NCBI GenBank assembly: GCA_900318995.1
Contig: ONMR01000021.1
Location: forward strand, 1 to 33,399
Direction of reading: 5' to 3'
Length of the DNA stretch: 33,399 bases
Source of the DNA: an uncultured Prevotellaceae bacterium
GTDB lineage: Bacteria > Bacteroidota > Bacteroidia > Bacteroidales > Bacteroidaceae
Shown: positions 22,816 through 32,630 of the stretch, piece by piece
Layout of the letters: each line of letters starts with the position of its first letter
Position numbering within the stretch: position 1 is the stretch's first letter
Notes under the pieces: generated by a model
Database searches by the model: none
Told to the model about the DNA's origin: nothing
Seen by the model: only the letters and a program-made list of their open reading frames with translations
Translations under genes and position numbers: made by a program

Positions 22816-23496
22816 ATGATTAAGGTAACAAATCTAAGTAAAGTCTTCCGCATGGAAGAGATTGAGACAACCGCGCTTAACGGAGTATCGTTTGAAATCA
22901 AGGATGGTGAGTTTGTGGCTGTCATGGGCCCGTCGGGTTGCGGCAAATCCACTCTGCTTAATATCCTGGGACTGCTTGACAATCCCACATCGGGATCATA
23001 CGAGTTGCTTGGTACAGAGGTTTCCACGCTTAAGGAGAAAGAGCGCACCCGTTTCCGTAAGGGAAACATAGGCTTTGTTTTCCAGAGCTTTAACCTGATA
23101 GATGAGCTCAATGTCTATGACAACATTGAACTGCCGCTCAAGTACCTGAACATAAGTGCATCGGAGCGCAAACGCCGCGTGACGGAGATAATGAAACGTA
23201 TGGCTATAAGCCACCGCGCACAGCATTTCCCGCAGCAGCTTTCCGGCGGTCAGCAGCAGCGTGTGGCAATAGCCCGTGCGGTTGTGGCCGGCCCCAAGCT
23301 GATACTGGCCGATGAGCCAACAGGTAACCTGGACTCCAAGAATGGCCGCGAGGTTATGAACCTGCTGCGTGAACTTAATGATGACGGCACAACAATCGTA
23401 ATGGTAACCCACTCACAGAAGGATGCCGCCATGGCCCAGCGCACCATTGACCTGTTTGATGGTCGCATAGTATCAGATGTGAAGAACGAACTATGA
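22816..23496 (+). CDS. ABC transporter ATP-binding protein (MacB/LolD-type)
   Basis: The start is ATG 22816 (MIKVTNLSKVF), 25 bp after the adaptor stop; longer in-frame readings overlap the adaptor. The 226-residue ATPase has Walker A GPSGCGKST, the Q-loop FQSFNL, the signature LSGGQQQRVAIARA, Walker B LILADEPTGNLD and the H-loop VTHS. This class uses ATP to drive mechanotransmission through FtsX-type permeases instead of moving substrate through the membrane domain itself. It is the only ATPase gene here and must serve three permeases, as homo- or heterodimers. The first permease starts 4 bp after its stop. Confidence 0.95.
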   Translation: MIKVTNLSKVFRMEEIETTALNGVSFEIKDGEFVAVMGPSGCGKSTLLNILGLLDNPTSGSYELLGTEVSTLKEKERTRFRKGNIGFVFQSFNLIDELNVYDNIELPLKYLNISASERKRRVTEIMKRMAISHRAQHFPQQLSGGQQQRVAIARAVVAGPKLILADEPTGNLDSKNGREVMNLLRELNDDGTTIVMVTHSQKDAAMAQRTIDLFDGRIVSDVKNEL

Positions 23497-23500
23497 ACTA

Positions 23501-25834
23501 ATGAAGAAAAGCTCAGATATTCTAATCAAGGTACTCTCCCTGGGCATCGGGTTGGCCGTGGGCATCGTGCTCATTGCAAAGGTATTCTTCGAGCTGAGTT
23601 ACGACAGCTTCTACAAGGACATCGACCGGGTGTATTGTATTCGCACCTGGTACTCACAACATGGGGACGAACACGATTATGGCCAGGTGAGCGGCGCCGT
23701 ATCGGTGGGCTTCATGAAAGAAGTTCCTGGCGTCAAGGTGGGTACGCGCACGACCTATTTGTTCAATGGCGATACCTATCTGGACGAGGAGGGAAACAAA
23801 CTCAAAGGAACGCTCGTCTGTGCCGACACCTGTTTCTTCAAGGTCTTCGACCGGCCCATCCTCGCAGGAGACCCGGTGAGCGCTTTGGGGAAATGGGGTT
23901 GCGTGATGGTTTCACGGTCGTTTGCAGAAAAACTTGGAGGCGATGTCATCGGCAAGCAGATTTCCAACGCCGATATGGACGGCCTGAAAATGACTATCGA
24001 GGGCGTCTTTGAAGACTTTCCGAAGAATGGCAGCTTGGACTATGACATCCTCCTATCCATGGAGACCTACGGAAAGCAGAGCACCGACAACTGGAACGGA
24101 AACGACCGTTACAAAGGCTATGTGAAACTCGCTCCGGGCGTGGACCCGAATTCCCTCTCCGATGCCATACGCAAGATGCAGGAGACCCACCAGCCGTTGG
24201 AAATGATAGAGGCACAAGGCATACAGGTTAAGTATTTCCTGAAACCCTTCAGCAACATGCACACCTCAGCTCCCGAAGTCAGGACTCAGGTTATCCTGCT
24301 TTCCATCGTAGCGGCGCTGCTGATCTTGATATCCCTGCTGAACTACATCCTGATCGTTATATCTTCGATGGTGAAGCGCTCCAAGGAAGTGGGCGTGCGG
24401 AAGTGCTACGGCGCTGAGGGAAAGCACATCTACGGAATGCTGACGAAGGAAGCATCTGTGCATATACTGCTGTCCCTGATCCTTGCCGCCATCATTATCT
24501 TCGCCGGACGTGGAATTGTCGAGAACCTGCTTGGCGTGCCATTTCAAACCCTGTTGGTACCGCGGAGCGTCATATCGATTGCAGCCGTTATCATATTTGT
24601 ACTCATCATCTCCATAATAGTGCCCGCAGAATTGTACCAAAGGATTCCGGTCTATGCCGCGCTGAAGAACTATACCGAAAATTCCCGCAATTGGAAACTT
24701 GGTTTGCTGGGCGTCCAGGTGCTTATCAATGTATTCTTGGTGGTGATTATGCTCATCATCGGCCGTCAGTACCAGAAGGTGTCCAACGCCGATACGGGCT
24801 ATGACTACAAGAACCTGTACTATTTCGATTTGTTCGATGGCGATCGCCAGGCGCAGGTCCGCGCCGTGGAGACGCTGCGGAGTCTTCCAGAAGTGAGCAG
24901 GGTGGCAGCAGCCTACAACCTCCCGTATCGGGGCTCCAACGGCGACAATATCTATCTGCCCGGTGACGACCGCGAACTCTTCAACATCGCCGACCAGTAC
25001 GAGTGCTCGAGTGATTTATTTGACCTGATGGGCATCCGGTTCCTGGAAGGCCGGGCTCCGAGGGATTCCTCTGAAATTGTCGTTGACGAAAAGTTTGTTC
25101 AGAAGATGGCCGAGTTTATAGATTGGAGCGATGGTGTCGTTGGCAAACAGATTTTCGTCACCGGCCACGACCGTACGCGAGACAATTCGGCAGTATCGTA
25201 CTTCACCATCTCCGGTGTGTACAATAATTATCTCATCGGCAATCTGCAAGGGGTTGACCAGCGGCCGAGCGCACTGTTCTATGGCGAGATCGGAAGCATG
25301 TCTTCCTTCATGCCGCATATTCTCTTCAAGGTGCGCCCCGATGCGTTGGAGAAAGTCCGTGGTGCCTTAAATGAAGCGTTGCCTGACAAGGAAATCAACA
25401 TCGTTTCTTACGAGGAAGAGATGCGTGCCGCCTATGCCGACAGCAAGAAGATGCGGAATACGATGGCGCTGGGAGCGGTTTTCTCGCTCCTAATTGCGCT
25501 GTTGGGCCTCATCGGATTCATTAAGGATGAAAGTCTGCGCCGCAGCAAGGAAATGGCCGTCCGAAAGATCAATGGCGCCACGACCCAGGACATCCTGAGT
25601 GTGTTCGCCAAAGACATTATGAAACTGTCCGCCGTGATGGCCGTAATCGCCTGCGTGGCCGCATACTTTGTGGCCCACAAGTGGCTGGAGCAGTTTGCAG
25701 AAAAGGTGTCGTTGAATCCGCTGTATTTTATAGGAGGTGCAGTCCTGGTGTTGCTGATTGTACTGGGCGTGGTGGTAGTGAACTGTCTGAGCATCGCTCG
25801 GGCCAATCCGGTTGAATCGCTAAAAAACGAGTAA
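23501..25834 (+). CDS. FtsX/MacB-type ABC permease, first of three
   Basis: The 777-residue permease has the Bacteroidota duplicated layout: N-terminal membrane helix (about 8-29), a large periplasmic domain, three or so helices with the FtsX loop KRSKEVGVRKCYGAEGKHI (near 290), then a second half with another periplasmic domain and the loop RRSKEMAVRKINGATTQDIL, ending in ARANPVESLKNE. Its codon use differs from the rest of the operon: it prefers ATC, CTG/CTC and GGC, where the other two permeases use many ATA and CTT codons. Its N-terminus also lacks the MKSYLKFLSRNKLYTTIEAVGL block that they share. It was probably acquired separately and slotted in. Confidence 0.92.
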   Translation: MKKSSDILIKVLSLGIGLAVGIVLIAKVFFELSYDSFYKDIDRVYCIRTWYSQHGDEHDYGQVSGAVSVGFMKEVPGVKVGTRTTYLFNGDTYLDEEGNKLKGTLVCADTCFFKVFDRPILAGDPVSALGKWGCVMVSRSFAEKLGGDVIGKQISNADMDGLKMTIEGVFEDFPKNGSLDYDILLSMETYGKQSTDNWNGNDRYKGYVKLAPGVDPNSLSDAIRKMQETHQPLEMIEAQGIQVKYFLKPFSNMHTSAPEVRTQVILLSIVAALLILISLLNYILIVISSMVKRSKEVGVRKCYGAEGKHIYGMLTKEASVHILLSLILAAIIIFAGRGIVENLLGVPFQTLLVPRSVISIAAVIIFVLIISIIVPAELYQRIPVYAALKNYTENSRNWKLGLLGVQVLINVFLVVIMLIIGRQYQKVSNADTGYDYKNLYYFDLFDGDRQAQVRAVETLRSLPEVSRVAAAYNLPYRGSNGDNIYLPGDDRELFNIADQYECSSDLFDLMGIRFLEGRAPRDSSEIVVDEKFVQKMAEFIDWSDGVVGKQIFVTGHDRTRDNSAVSYFTISGVYNNYLIGNLQGVDQRPSALFYGEIGSMSSFMPHILFKVRPDALEKVRGALNEALPDKEINIVSYEEEMRAAYADSKKMRNTMALGAVFSLLIALLGLIGFIKDESLRRSKEMAVRKINGATTQDILSVFAKDIMKLSAVMAVIACVAAYFVAHKWLEQFAEKVSLNPLYFIGGAVLVLLIVLGVVVVNCLSIARANPVESLKNE

Positions 25835-25835
25835 T

Positions 25836-28211
25836 ATGAAGAGTTATCTTAAATTCCTGAGCCGCAACAAACTCTACACAACTATTGAAGCGGTGGGTCT
25901 GGCTGTGAGCCTGGCGTTCGTAATCCTTATAGGTAGTTACGTGGTGCAACAGTACCAGGTTGCGCATGGGTCGCCCAATTGGAAGCGGACATTTGTGCTT
26001 GGCAGCGAGCGAACGCTTGGGCTTACATACTGGGACAAGGAGGAGATAGAGTTGAATATCCCTGAGGTGGAGGCCGTGACACATTTAGCTTTAATGTGGC
26101 AACCTGTCATTGATATGGATGGGGATACGTTCAACAGTAGTGGCATAGAGGCCGATGCAGACTTCTTCAAGGTGTTTCCGCACTACCGCTTTATTGAAGG
26201 GAGTGCAAGTGATTTCGTGGGAAATAAAGACATCCTGATTAGTGAATCCTTAGCGCGTCGTATAGCAAAAGATGGAAATGGTCTGGTGGGCAGTACGTTA
26301 AAGGTAAATGAATCAGAAAGAACTATCAAGGGCGTGTTTTCCTGTTCAGACCGCTCACTGTTCATGCCATTTGATATAATCTTTAACATATCAGACAGCT
26401 GGGGCGCAAATGAGAGCAAGGATTTTAACAGCATAGGCAATTACTTAACCTGGTATCTCTTGCGTGATGATGTCAATTTGACCGATGCTAATGCCAAAGT
26501 AAAGGCGCTGCTTCATAAGAACTATGATTCCACATGGCAGCCTGAGAATGTAGACAAATGGCAAGCATACCGTACCGATGAGGCTTTTTTCTTCTATCCC
26601 AATGGCGGTAGTTTAATCCACAGCGGTAACAGGCAGATGCTTAAACTTCTGACTGTTGTTGTGCTGCTGCTTCTGTTGTCAGCCATATTCAACTATGTGA
26701 ACCTGAGTCTGGCCCTGACAGGTAAACGCTCCAAGGAGATGGCCACCCGCAGACTCTTGGGAGCGGAGCGTGGTGCTATCCTGTGGAAATACATTGCGGA
26801 ATCTGTGGCTTTCACTGCAGTTTGTTTTGCTGTGGCGTTGCTGCTGGCATATCTGCTGGCACCAATGGTTGATGAACTTGTATCAACAAAAAAGGTTGCA
26901 GAAGGTATAGGCGAGACAAGCGTGAAGCTTTCAATCATGATGACGCCTGGATATATTATTGCCTATATAGGTGGTATCCTGTTTCTGGGTACAGCCTGCG
27001 GACTGCTTCCGGCTTTTGCGGCTTCTCGCTTTGAACCAATTGATGTGATAAAAGGAACCCTGCGCCGCCGGAACAAGATGGTTTTAAGCCGTATCTTTAT
27101 AGTGGTACAGAATGTCCTTTCGGTATTCCTGATTGCAATGTCGCTGCTCATGGAGGTGCAGATGCGCCACATGCTTAACCGTCCCACACATGCGGCAGTG
27201 GATAACCTGTTCTATATAGGTTATGCGGCTCGTGACTATGATATGGCAAAACTGTTCAAGGATAAAGTTGAACAGCTTCCGTTTGTAACCAGCTCAGGTG
27301 TGGGTCGTGGCCTACCGGGCATGATAAATATGACCATGAGTATCAAGATTGATGATGAGCACTACCTTCACATGCCCATTATCATGTGCGACTCGGTTTA
27401 TTTCCAGCTCATGGGACTGGAGGTGCAGGATGACTTTGGTCATCCCCTTATAAATTCACTTTGGATGAGTCAGTCCGCTTTCAATATGGCGGGAGTATCG
27501 GACACCACAACTGTGTTTCCACGCAGAATAATGATGAACGGCTCTCGACCAGAGTATATAGGCGGAATAGTAGCCGATTTCCCGTCAAAGTCTGTTGCAA
27601 ACAGTGAGGACAACCCCAATGGTGCTGTAATAGTAGCCCGTTCAGAGGTAATGCAATATGCCAATTGTTTTTTAATTGGCACAACCGGCGAGGATCCGTC
27701 TTACAGTGACCAGATTCTGAAGGCATATCGTGAATACCGGCTTGAAACCTCCGGAGTCGAAGAAGAACCCTGGTCATACGGCTTTATGCGTGATCTCAAT
27801 AGGAAACAGTTAGATTCTGTGTTGCGTACCATCCGGCTTGTGGAACTGTTTACCGTACTCTCTGTTATCATTGCCCTGCTGGGCCTGCTAGCCATGAGCA
27901 CATACTTTGCCGATGAGAACACCAGGCAGATTGCACTGCGCAAGGTCTTCGGGGCCGATGTCACACAAGAAACCTGGCGTAATGTCAAGTTCTATATGGT
28001 TCTGGCAGGAGTAGCCTGCGCCATAGGTGTGCCGTTAGCCATCTGGTCCGCCCACCTATATCTGCAGCGCTTTGCCTACAGAATAGAAGGCTACGGCTGG
28101 GTGTTTGCAGTCGCCACCATAATATCGCTGGCAATAGCTTTTGCCTCAGTAATCTGGCAGGTAATCCGCTCTGCACGCACCAATCCCGCAACTGAATTGA
28201 AAAAAGAATAA
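25836..28211 (+). CDS. FtsX/MacB-type ABC permease, second of three
   Basis: The 791-residue permease has the same duplicated layout. It starts one base after the previous stop and begins MKSYLKFLSRNKLYTTIEAV, a first cytoplasmic amphipathic stretch before helix 1 (LAVSLAFVILIGSYVV). The FtsX loops are GKRSKEMATRRLLGAERGAI and ENTRQIALRKVFGADVTQE, and the end is RTNPATELKKE. The first 60 or so bases are almost identical to those of the third permease, after which the genes diverge sharply. The extreme coupling (1-2-base gaps) suggests stoichiometric production. Confidence 0.93.
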   Translation: MKSYLKFLSRNKLYTTIEAVGLAVSLAFVILIGSYVVQQYQVAHGSPNWKRTFVLGSERTLGLTYWDKEEIELNIPEVEAVTHLALMWQPVIDMDGDTFNSSGIEADADFFKVFPHYRFIEGSASDFVGNKDILISESLARRIAKDGNGLVGSTLKVNESERTIKGVFSCSDRSLFMPFDIIFNISDSWGANESKDFNSIGNYLTWYLLRDDVNLTDANAKVKALLHKNYDSTWQPENVDKWQAYRTDEAFFFYPNGGSLIHSGNRQMLKLLTVVVLLLLLSAIFNYVNLSLALTGKRSKEMATRRLLGAERGAILWKYIAESVAFTAVCFAVALLLAYLLAPMVDELVSTKKVAEGIGETSVKLSIMMTPGYIIAYIGGILFLGTACGLLPAFAASRFEPIDVIKGTLRRRNKMVLSRIFIVVQNVLSVFLIAMSLLMEVQMRHMLNRPTHAAVDNLFYIGYAARDYDMAKLFKDKVEQLPFVTSSGVGRGLPGMINMTMSIKIDDEHYLHMPIIMCDSVYFQLMGLEVQDDFGHPLINSLWMSQSAFNMAGVSDTTTVFPRRIMMNGSRPEYIGGIVADFPSKSVANSEDNPNGAVIVARSEVMQYANCFLIGTTGEDPSYSDQILKAYREYRLETSGVEEEPWSYGFMRDLNRKQLDSVLRTIRLVELFTVLSVIIALLGLLAMSTYFADENTRQIALRKVFGADVTQETWRNVKFYMVLAGVACAIGVPLAIWSAHLYLQRFAYRIEGYGWVFAVATIISLAIAFASVIWQVIRSARTNPATELKKE

Positions 28212-28213
28212 AT

Positions 28214-30559
28214 ATGAAGAGTTATCTTAAATTCCTGAGCCGCAACAAGCTCTACACAACTATTGAGGCGGTGGGGCTTACCGTGAGTCTGGCTTTCGTG
28301 ATAATAATAGGTATATATACTGCTCAACAGATAGCTGTAAGCAGGCAGAATCCTGACAGGGAACGCATATACACATTCGGACGGCCAGGCTCATACGGGC
28401 TCACCTACGGCTTTACCGATGTACTTAAGCAGCGTGTGCCGGAAGTTGAACAGGTAGGCGCATACATAACTGAAAGTGAAGCGAGTGTTGATTTTCCTGA
28501 TGATACCCGCTCTCATGTGAGCATCTGCGGCATGGACAAGGGAATGCTTGAATTATTCCCAGAGTTCCGTATTGTTGAGGGCAATGCCGATGCGTTGGAA
28601 TCAGTCTCGATGTGTCTGGTCAGTGAGTCTTTTGCACGCACACATTCACTGACAGTGGGGTCAGAGTTGGGGTTTATAGGGACCAGATACGATGTATTGA
28701 CAGTATCGGGCATACTGGCTGACCTGGACAGGACGCTTTTCAAGAATATGGATATTGTCCTTTGCTTGAAACATTCCTGGTTTGACTACTGTACCAAGGA
28801 TCCGTTTGACCATTATGGTTCAGTGATAACCTTTGCGCGTGTAATGCCGGGAACCGACAGACAGGATCTGTATGACAAGGTGGATGCCATCTGTCTTGAT
28901 ATTTACCCAAACTTCTACAAGAAATCGGGTCTGATTGATGGTCTTGAAATCACAAGACAGGATGAGATGTTCCTGAAAGAGAACAAGTCAGTCTATGAGA
29001 CCGGATTCAATTCGGGCGATGTGCGGACCATGAAGATTCTCTCACTTGTGGGCTTGGTCCTTTTGATTTCGGCCATACTGAATTACATAAACCTGAATCT
29101 TGCCCTTACTGGAAAACGTGCCAAGGAGATGGCCACACGCCAGCTTCTGGGTTCAACCGGGGGCGGCATCATAATGAAATATATTGTAGAGTCTGTAGCT
29201 TTCACGGCAGTTTGTTTCCTGATGGCAGTGCTGTTGGCCATTGCCATTACACCGGCAATGAATTCGCTTATAAACAATCCGGATGTACCAATCAGGGTCT
29301 ATGTGACATTGCCGTATCTGTTGGTATTCATTGCTTTTACAATTGTTGTAGGCACTCTGTCCGGATTGTTCCCTGCATTGGTGGCCAGACGCTTCAAACC
29401 TATTGATACGGCCAAAGGTGCGTTCAGACTGAGCAGCCGCAAGACTCTGAGCAAAGTGTTCATAGTGATTCAGAATGTGTTCTCGGTAGTTCTGGTAGCG
29501 TTGGCTATCACAATGAAGGCCCAGTACCGTCATTCATTGGACAGACCTATGAACTGCAATATAAAGGACTGTTTCTATATCCGGCCTATGGCTCCTATGG
29601 ATAAGAATGTGCTTAAGCAGAACCTTCTGGCATTGCCGTGCGTGAAAGAGGTGGGCTACAGTTTTGGAGCACCCGGATTCAATGTGGGAGGCCAAGTCTC
29701 AGAAACCCGTACTGGTGAGGAGATAATATACCGTACATACAGGATGGACACAGTTTCTATGGGTATTCTTGAAATCCCTATACTGAAGGACTATGGCCTT
29801 CCTGCTACCGGTAACGTGTGGTTCAGCGAAACGTCTTTTAAGGCAAGCGGTTTTGATGATGACTACCACGAGATACCGGTTTTATCCAAACGCACCAAAT
29901 ACTGCAATGAGTTATTGGGTGTGTTCAAGGATTTCCCTATGCGGAATACAAACACTGGCCAGGAGGGTAATGCTATTATAAGTATAATAGACACGAATGA
30001 TGAAAGATTCCTCATGGAGATGGGCCTGCTCATAAAGACCCAGGGTGACCACAATGAGGCACGTAAAGCCATAATGAAGGTGTTTGATGAGTGGGATGAA
30101 GATGAGGTCTCCATTGTCCAGGCCAGTACCTATTTAGAGGACAATTTCCTTGACGGCCTGAAGCCTGCGCGTAATAACATGAGGATGGTAGAACTCTTTA
30201 TGCTGCTTGCCGTACTCATCTCTTTGCTGGGACTGGTGGCCATGAGTACCTACTACTCGGACATACATTCAAATGAGATAGCCATAAGGAAGGTTTTTGG
30301 CGGAACAGTAGGCTCTGAATCCCTGCGCAGCATCCGTGAATACATGATTCTGGTAGGTATAGCCTGTGCTATAGGAATCCCCATAGCCGTATGGGCTGCA
30401 GGAATCTATCTGGAGCAATTCATCTGGAAACTGGAGAACTACTGGTGGATATTCGTGGTATCGGTCATACTTTCAGTTCTGATAGCCCTCATATCCGTAA
30501 TCTGGCAGACACTCCGTGCCGCCCGCACCAATCCCGCCGAAGCCTTGAAGAAAGAGTAA
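28214..30559 (+). CDS. FtsX/MacB-type ABC permease, third of three
   Basis: The 781-residue permease starts two bases after the previous stop with a near-identical N-terminus (MKSYLKFLSRNKLYTTIEAV) and helix 1 (VSLAFVIIIGIYTAQQ). It shows FtsX loops GKRAKEMATRQLLGSTGGGI and HSNEIAIRKVFGGTVGSE and ends RTNPAEALKKE. It is a paralogue of the second permease; the periplasmic domains differ most, as expected if each handles a different substrate or partner. A short degenerate copy of its 5' end follows immediately. Confidence 0.93.
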   Translation: MKSYLKFLSRNKLYTTIEAVGLTVSLAFVIIIGIYTAQQIAVSRQNPDRERIYTFGRPGSYGLTYGFTDVLKQRVPEVEQVGAYITESEASVDFPDDTRSHVSICGMDKGMLELFPEFRIVEGNADALESVSMCLVSESFARTHSLTVGSELGFIGTRYDVLTVSGILADLDRTLFKNMDIVLCLKHSWFDYCTKDPFDHYGSVITFARVMPGTDRQDLYDKVDAICLDIYPNFYKKSGLIDGLEITRQDEMFLKENKSVYETGFNSGDVRTMKILSLVGLVLLISAILNYINLNLALTGKRAKEMATRQLLGSTGGGIIMKYIVESVAFTAVCFLMAVLLAIAITPAMNSLINNPDVPIRVYVTLPYLLVFIAFTIVVGTLSGLFPALVARRFKPIDTAKGAFRLSSRKTLSKVFIVIQNVFSVVLVALAITMKAQYRHSLDRPMNCNIKDCFYIRPMAPMDKNVLKQNLLALPCVKEVGYSFGAPGFNVGGQVSETRTGEEIIYRTYRMDTVSMGILEIPILKDYGLPATGNVWFSETSFKASGFDDDYHEIPVLSKRTKYCNELLGVFKDFPMRNTNTGQEGNAIISIIDTNDERFLMEMGLLIKTQGDHNEARKAIMKVFDEWDEDEVSIVQASTYLEDNFLDGLKPARNNMRMVELFMLLAVLISLLGLVAMSTYYSDIHSNEIAIRKVFGGTVGSESLRSIREYMILVGIACAIGIPIAVWAAGIYLEQFIWKLENYWWIFVVSVILSVLIALISVIWQTLRAARTNPAEALKKE

Positions 30560-30561
30560 AT

Positions 30562-30600
30562 ATGAAGAGTTTTCTGTAATTCTTGAGCCATAACAAGCTC
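30562..30600 (+). pseudogene. 39-bp remnant of a fourth permease gene start
   Basis: Directly after the third permease, with the same TAAAT spacing, ATGAAGAGTT opens a copy of the permease 5' end. It matches the third permease's first 39 bases at 33 positions, then similarity stops. A TAA at the sixth codon makes it non-functional (MKSFL-stop). It is what remains after deletion of a fourth tandem permease, or the seed of an incomplete duplication. Confidence 0.75.
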
Positions 30601-30660
30601 ACTTCTCCAAATAATATAGTTTTTTCTTTGGGGTAGTTGCCACCAGATAGTTTAATGAGA

Positions 30661-30703
30661 AAACCGCTGATGAATATGCATAAGCGTTTCATCAGCGGTT
30701 TTT
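30661..30703. terminator. Bidirectional terminator between the efflux operon and the minus-strand gene
   Basis: AAACCGCTGATGAA (30661-30674) and TTCATCAGCGGTTT (30688-30701) form a perfect 14-bp stem with a 13-nt loop, flanked by T-tracts on both strands. It lies 17 bp past the corrected stop (30721) of the minus-strand gene, which supports that correction. Confidence 0.88.
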
Positions 30704-30720
30704 CATTCAAGGGCCTGTCG

Positions 30721-32531
30721 TCAGTTCTCATCCGGCTCAATTTCCTCCAGATAAACCACCAGGTCCAAATCCTCATAAACGTCAATGGTCCTGTGGTCAC
30801 CGTCAAAGTGCCGGTCATCGCTCCATTCCACAATACGCCAGAGCCCGGTGCAGGTGTAACATCCAGTTCCACGCTGTCCTCATAGTGGGCTGCCTCCACG
30901 CATCCCGTTACGGTACCAGCCTCTTCAGGTTCGCAAACCGCCCGGATGTGATAGGTCGCATCACTCTCCATGATGGCCTCGTAGAACCTTTGTGTGTAGC
31001 GGTCCAGATAGAAGCGGCGTACCAGTGAATGCTCATCAGGATCATCATCCCACCGTACAAAGTGGAATCCTTCAGCAGGAGTAGCAGAGATTTCTACCAA
31101 CTCACCCAAATGGTAAGTTCCGCTACCGGTAGTCTCACCATAGTAGGTGTCCACTACTATCTGCCTCGTTTCCGTCTTGTGGCGGAACTCAGCAATGATA
31201 TCATAGTCACGGTTGGCCACAAGAGTACGCGGGTTGGCAGTATTACCGTCACTCCAGCGCACAAACTCATAGTTGTCGCCGGCCGGTACTGCAGTAAGCA
31301 CCACTTCCTCACCGCGGTCAAACGTGCCGCAGTCAACATCATTCTCGCTCACTATGTTGCCAAATCCGTAAACATTAGCGTTCCAGAACAGGTCATAGCT
31401 GCTACGTATGGCCACAAACACAGCCGTGAGTGAAACATCGCTGTTCATCACCACATCACGCTCCGGATTGTGGTTATCCGGCTCATCCTCCCAGTGGTCA
31501 AACTCCCAGCCGTTAGACGGCTCTGCAACCAGGTGTGCAGTTTCGCCCGGACGGTACATACCACGTCCGTTAACCTGGCCACGGTATGTGGGGCTTACAT
31601 TAGCAGTCAGCCTGTAATGCTGGTCATAAACAAACACCGGCTCCAGAACATAGTCGCGGTCCATGGTAAGGTTCCTCGGGTTCAGAGTGCTACCGTCACT
31701 CCAGCGCAGGAAGGTATAGTTCTGCGTAGCTGTAGCCCGCAGCGTTACCGTGCTGCCCTCAGGATACTCCATATGGCCAAAGTGATTAACCGTACCCATG
31801 GTAGGATCCGGGTTGCCCACGTCTAGACGGTACAGTATAGGCTCTGTAGTGCTGTAGAACGCCTGGATAAGCTGCTCACCGCTCTTCTCACCAGTAGCCG
31901 GATTCACATAGAAGTACCTAAGGAAAACCTTAGGCTTCCCCACATTAGGCATCCCAAACTTGCCGGCATACGCCTGCAGTAAGTTTATAGCCCCAACAGC
32001 AGGCACCAAAGGCTCACAGAAAGTACTCCCGCGGCCCACGCCGGTAACAGTCCCCACGGTCTGAGGCCCCGTGGCCATAACCACCAGCCTAAGCCCATCA
32101 GCCCCTTCCGGAACGCTACCCAATCGGAACATAAAACTGCCGTCACTAATAGCCGCCGCAGCCACCGCCGGCTGCTCAATACCAGTCAGAGTAGGTGGCA
32201 AGCTCAGAGCCTGCCCGCCGCAGCGCACCACCCAAAAGTTCAATCTCAAATACAAATTGGAACCTGTCAGCTGAGCCTTCTGACCCAGAACCCTGCGGCC
32301 GCTCTGACTCTTGGCCGCCTGGTTCCAAGCCTGGATTTGCTCAGCACTCAAGTTCTTCCAGCTCTGTGTAAGCAGCCGGAAGATACTCTTTATAACAGAC
32401 TGGTCCGCGGTACGCTTCTTGGTACCGTGCCCCCGGGTGCGAATAAAAATCGCACCCTTGTTACTGGATGCCGTCACGCCCTTAGCGCTCCCCGACATCC
32501 TGTCAAATGCAATAGATGGTTTGTATCTCAT
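30721..32531 (-). CDS. DUF6266-like N-terminal domain plus about five InlB-B-like repeats; apparent frameshift near 30840
   Basis: Residues 1-230 match the partial neighbour at 32631-33399 (MSGSAKGVTA, then TRGHGTKKRT, SWKNLSAEQIQAWNQAAKSQ, LTGSNLYLRLNFWVVRCGG and KVFLRYFYVNPATGEKS). After that come about five repeats of about 65 residues with a W.DG or W.D....R core (FLRWSDGSTLNPRNL, FDHWEDEPDNHNPER, FVRWSDGNTANPRTL, FVRWDDDPDEHSLVR), like divergent InlB B-repeats. The fifth breaks: in the running frame it becomes SGVLWNGAMTG and continues antisense through the terminator to 30489. Shifting one base near 30838-30845 gives WRIVEWSDDRHFDGDHRTID and a stop at 30721, just before the terminator. 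I take this as the true end, with a one-base loss (mutation or assembly error). No signal peptide is seen. Confidence 0.72.
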
Positions 32532-32555
32532 AATAGTACGTATTAATAGTGAAAC

Positions 32556-32590
32556 AAAAATCCCCGGCAGGGACTCATCTCTGCCGAGGA
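32556..32590 (-). terminator. Terminator of the gene at 32631-33399
   Basis: On the minus strand TCCTCGGCAG, a 10-nt loop and CTGCCGGGGA form a stem followed by TTTTTGTTT. It lies between the two minus-strand genes. The next gene begins only 25 bp later with no clear promoter, so some read-through is likely. Confidence 0.75.
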
Positions 32591-32630
32591 CTTTCCCCTA
32601 AAGGGTTACTGTGTTGATTCACGTGGAGGG

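Noticed and set aside
30489-30720. C-terminal extension of the InlB-repeat protein
   Set aside because: It reads through a perfect terminator stem and antisense to a permease. The adjacent frame restores the repeat and stops at 30721.
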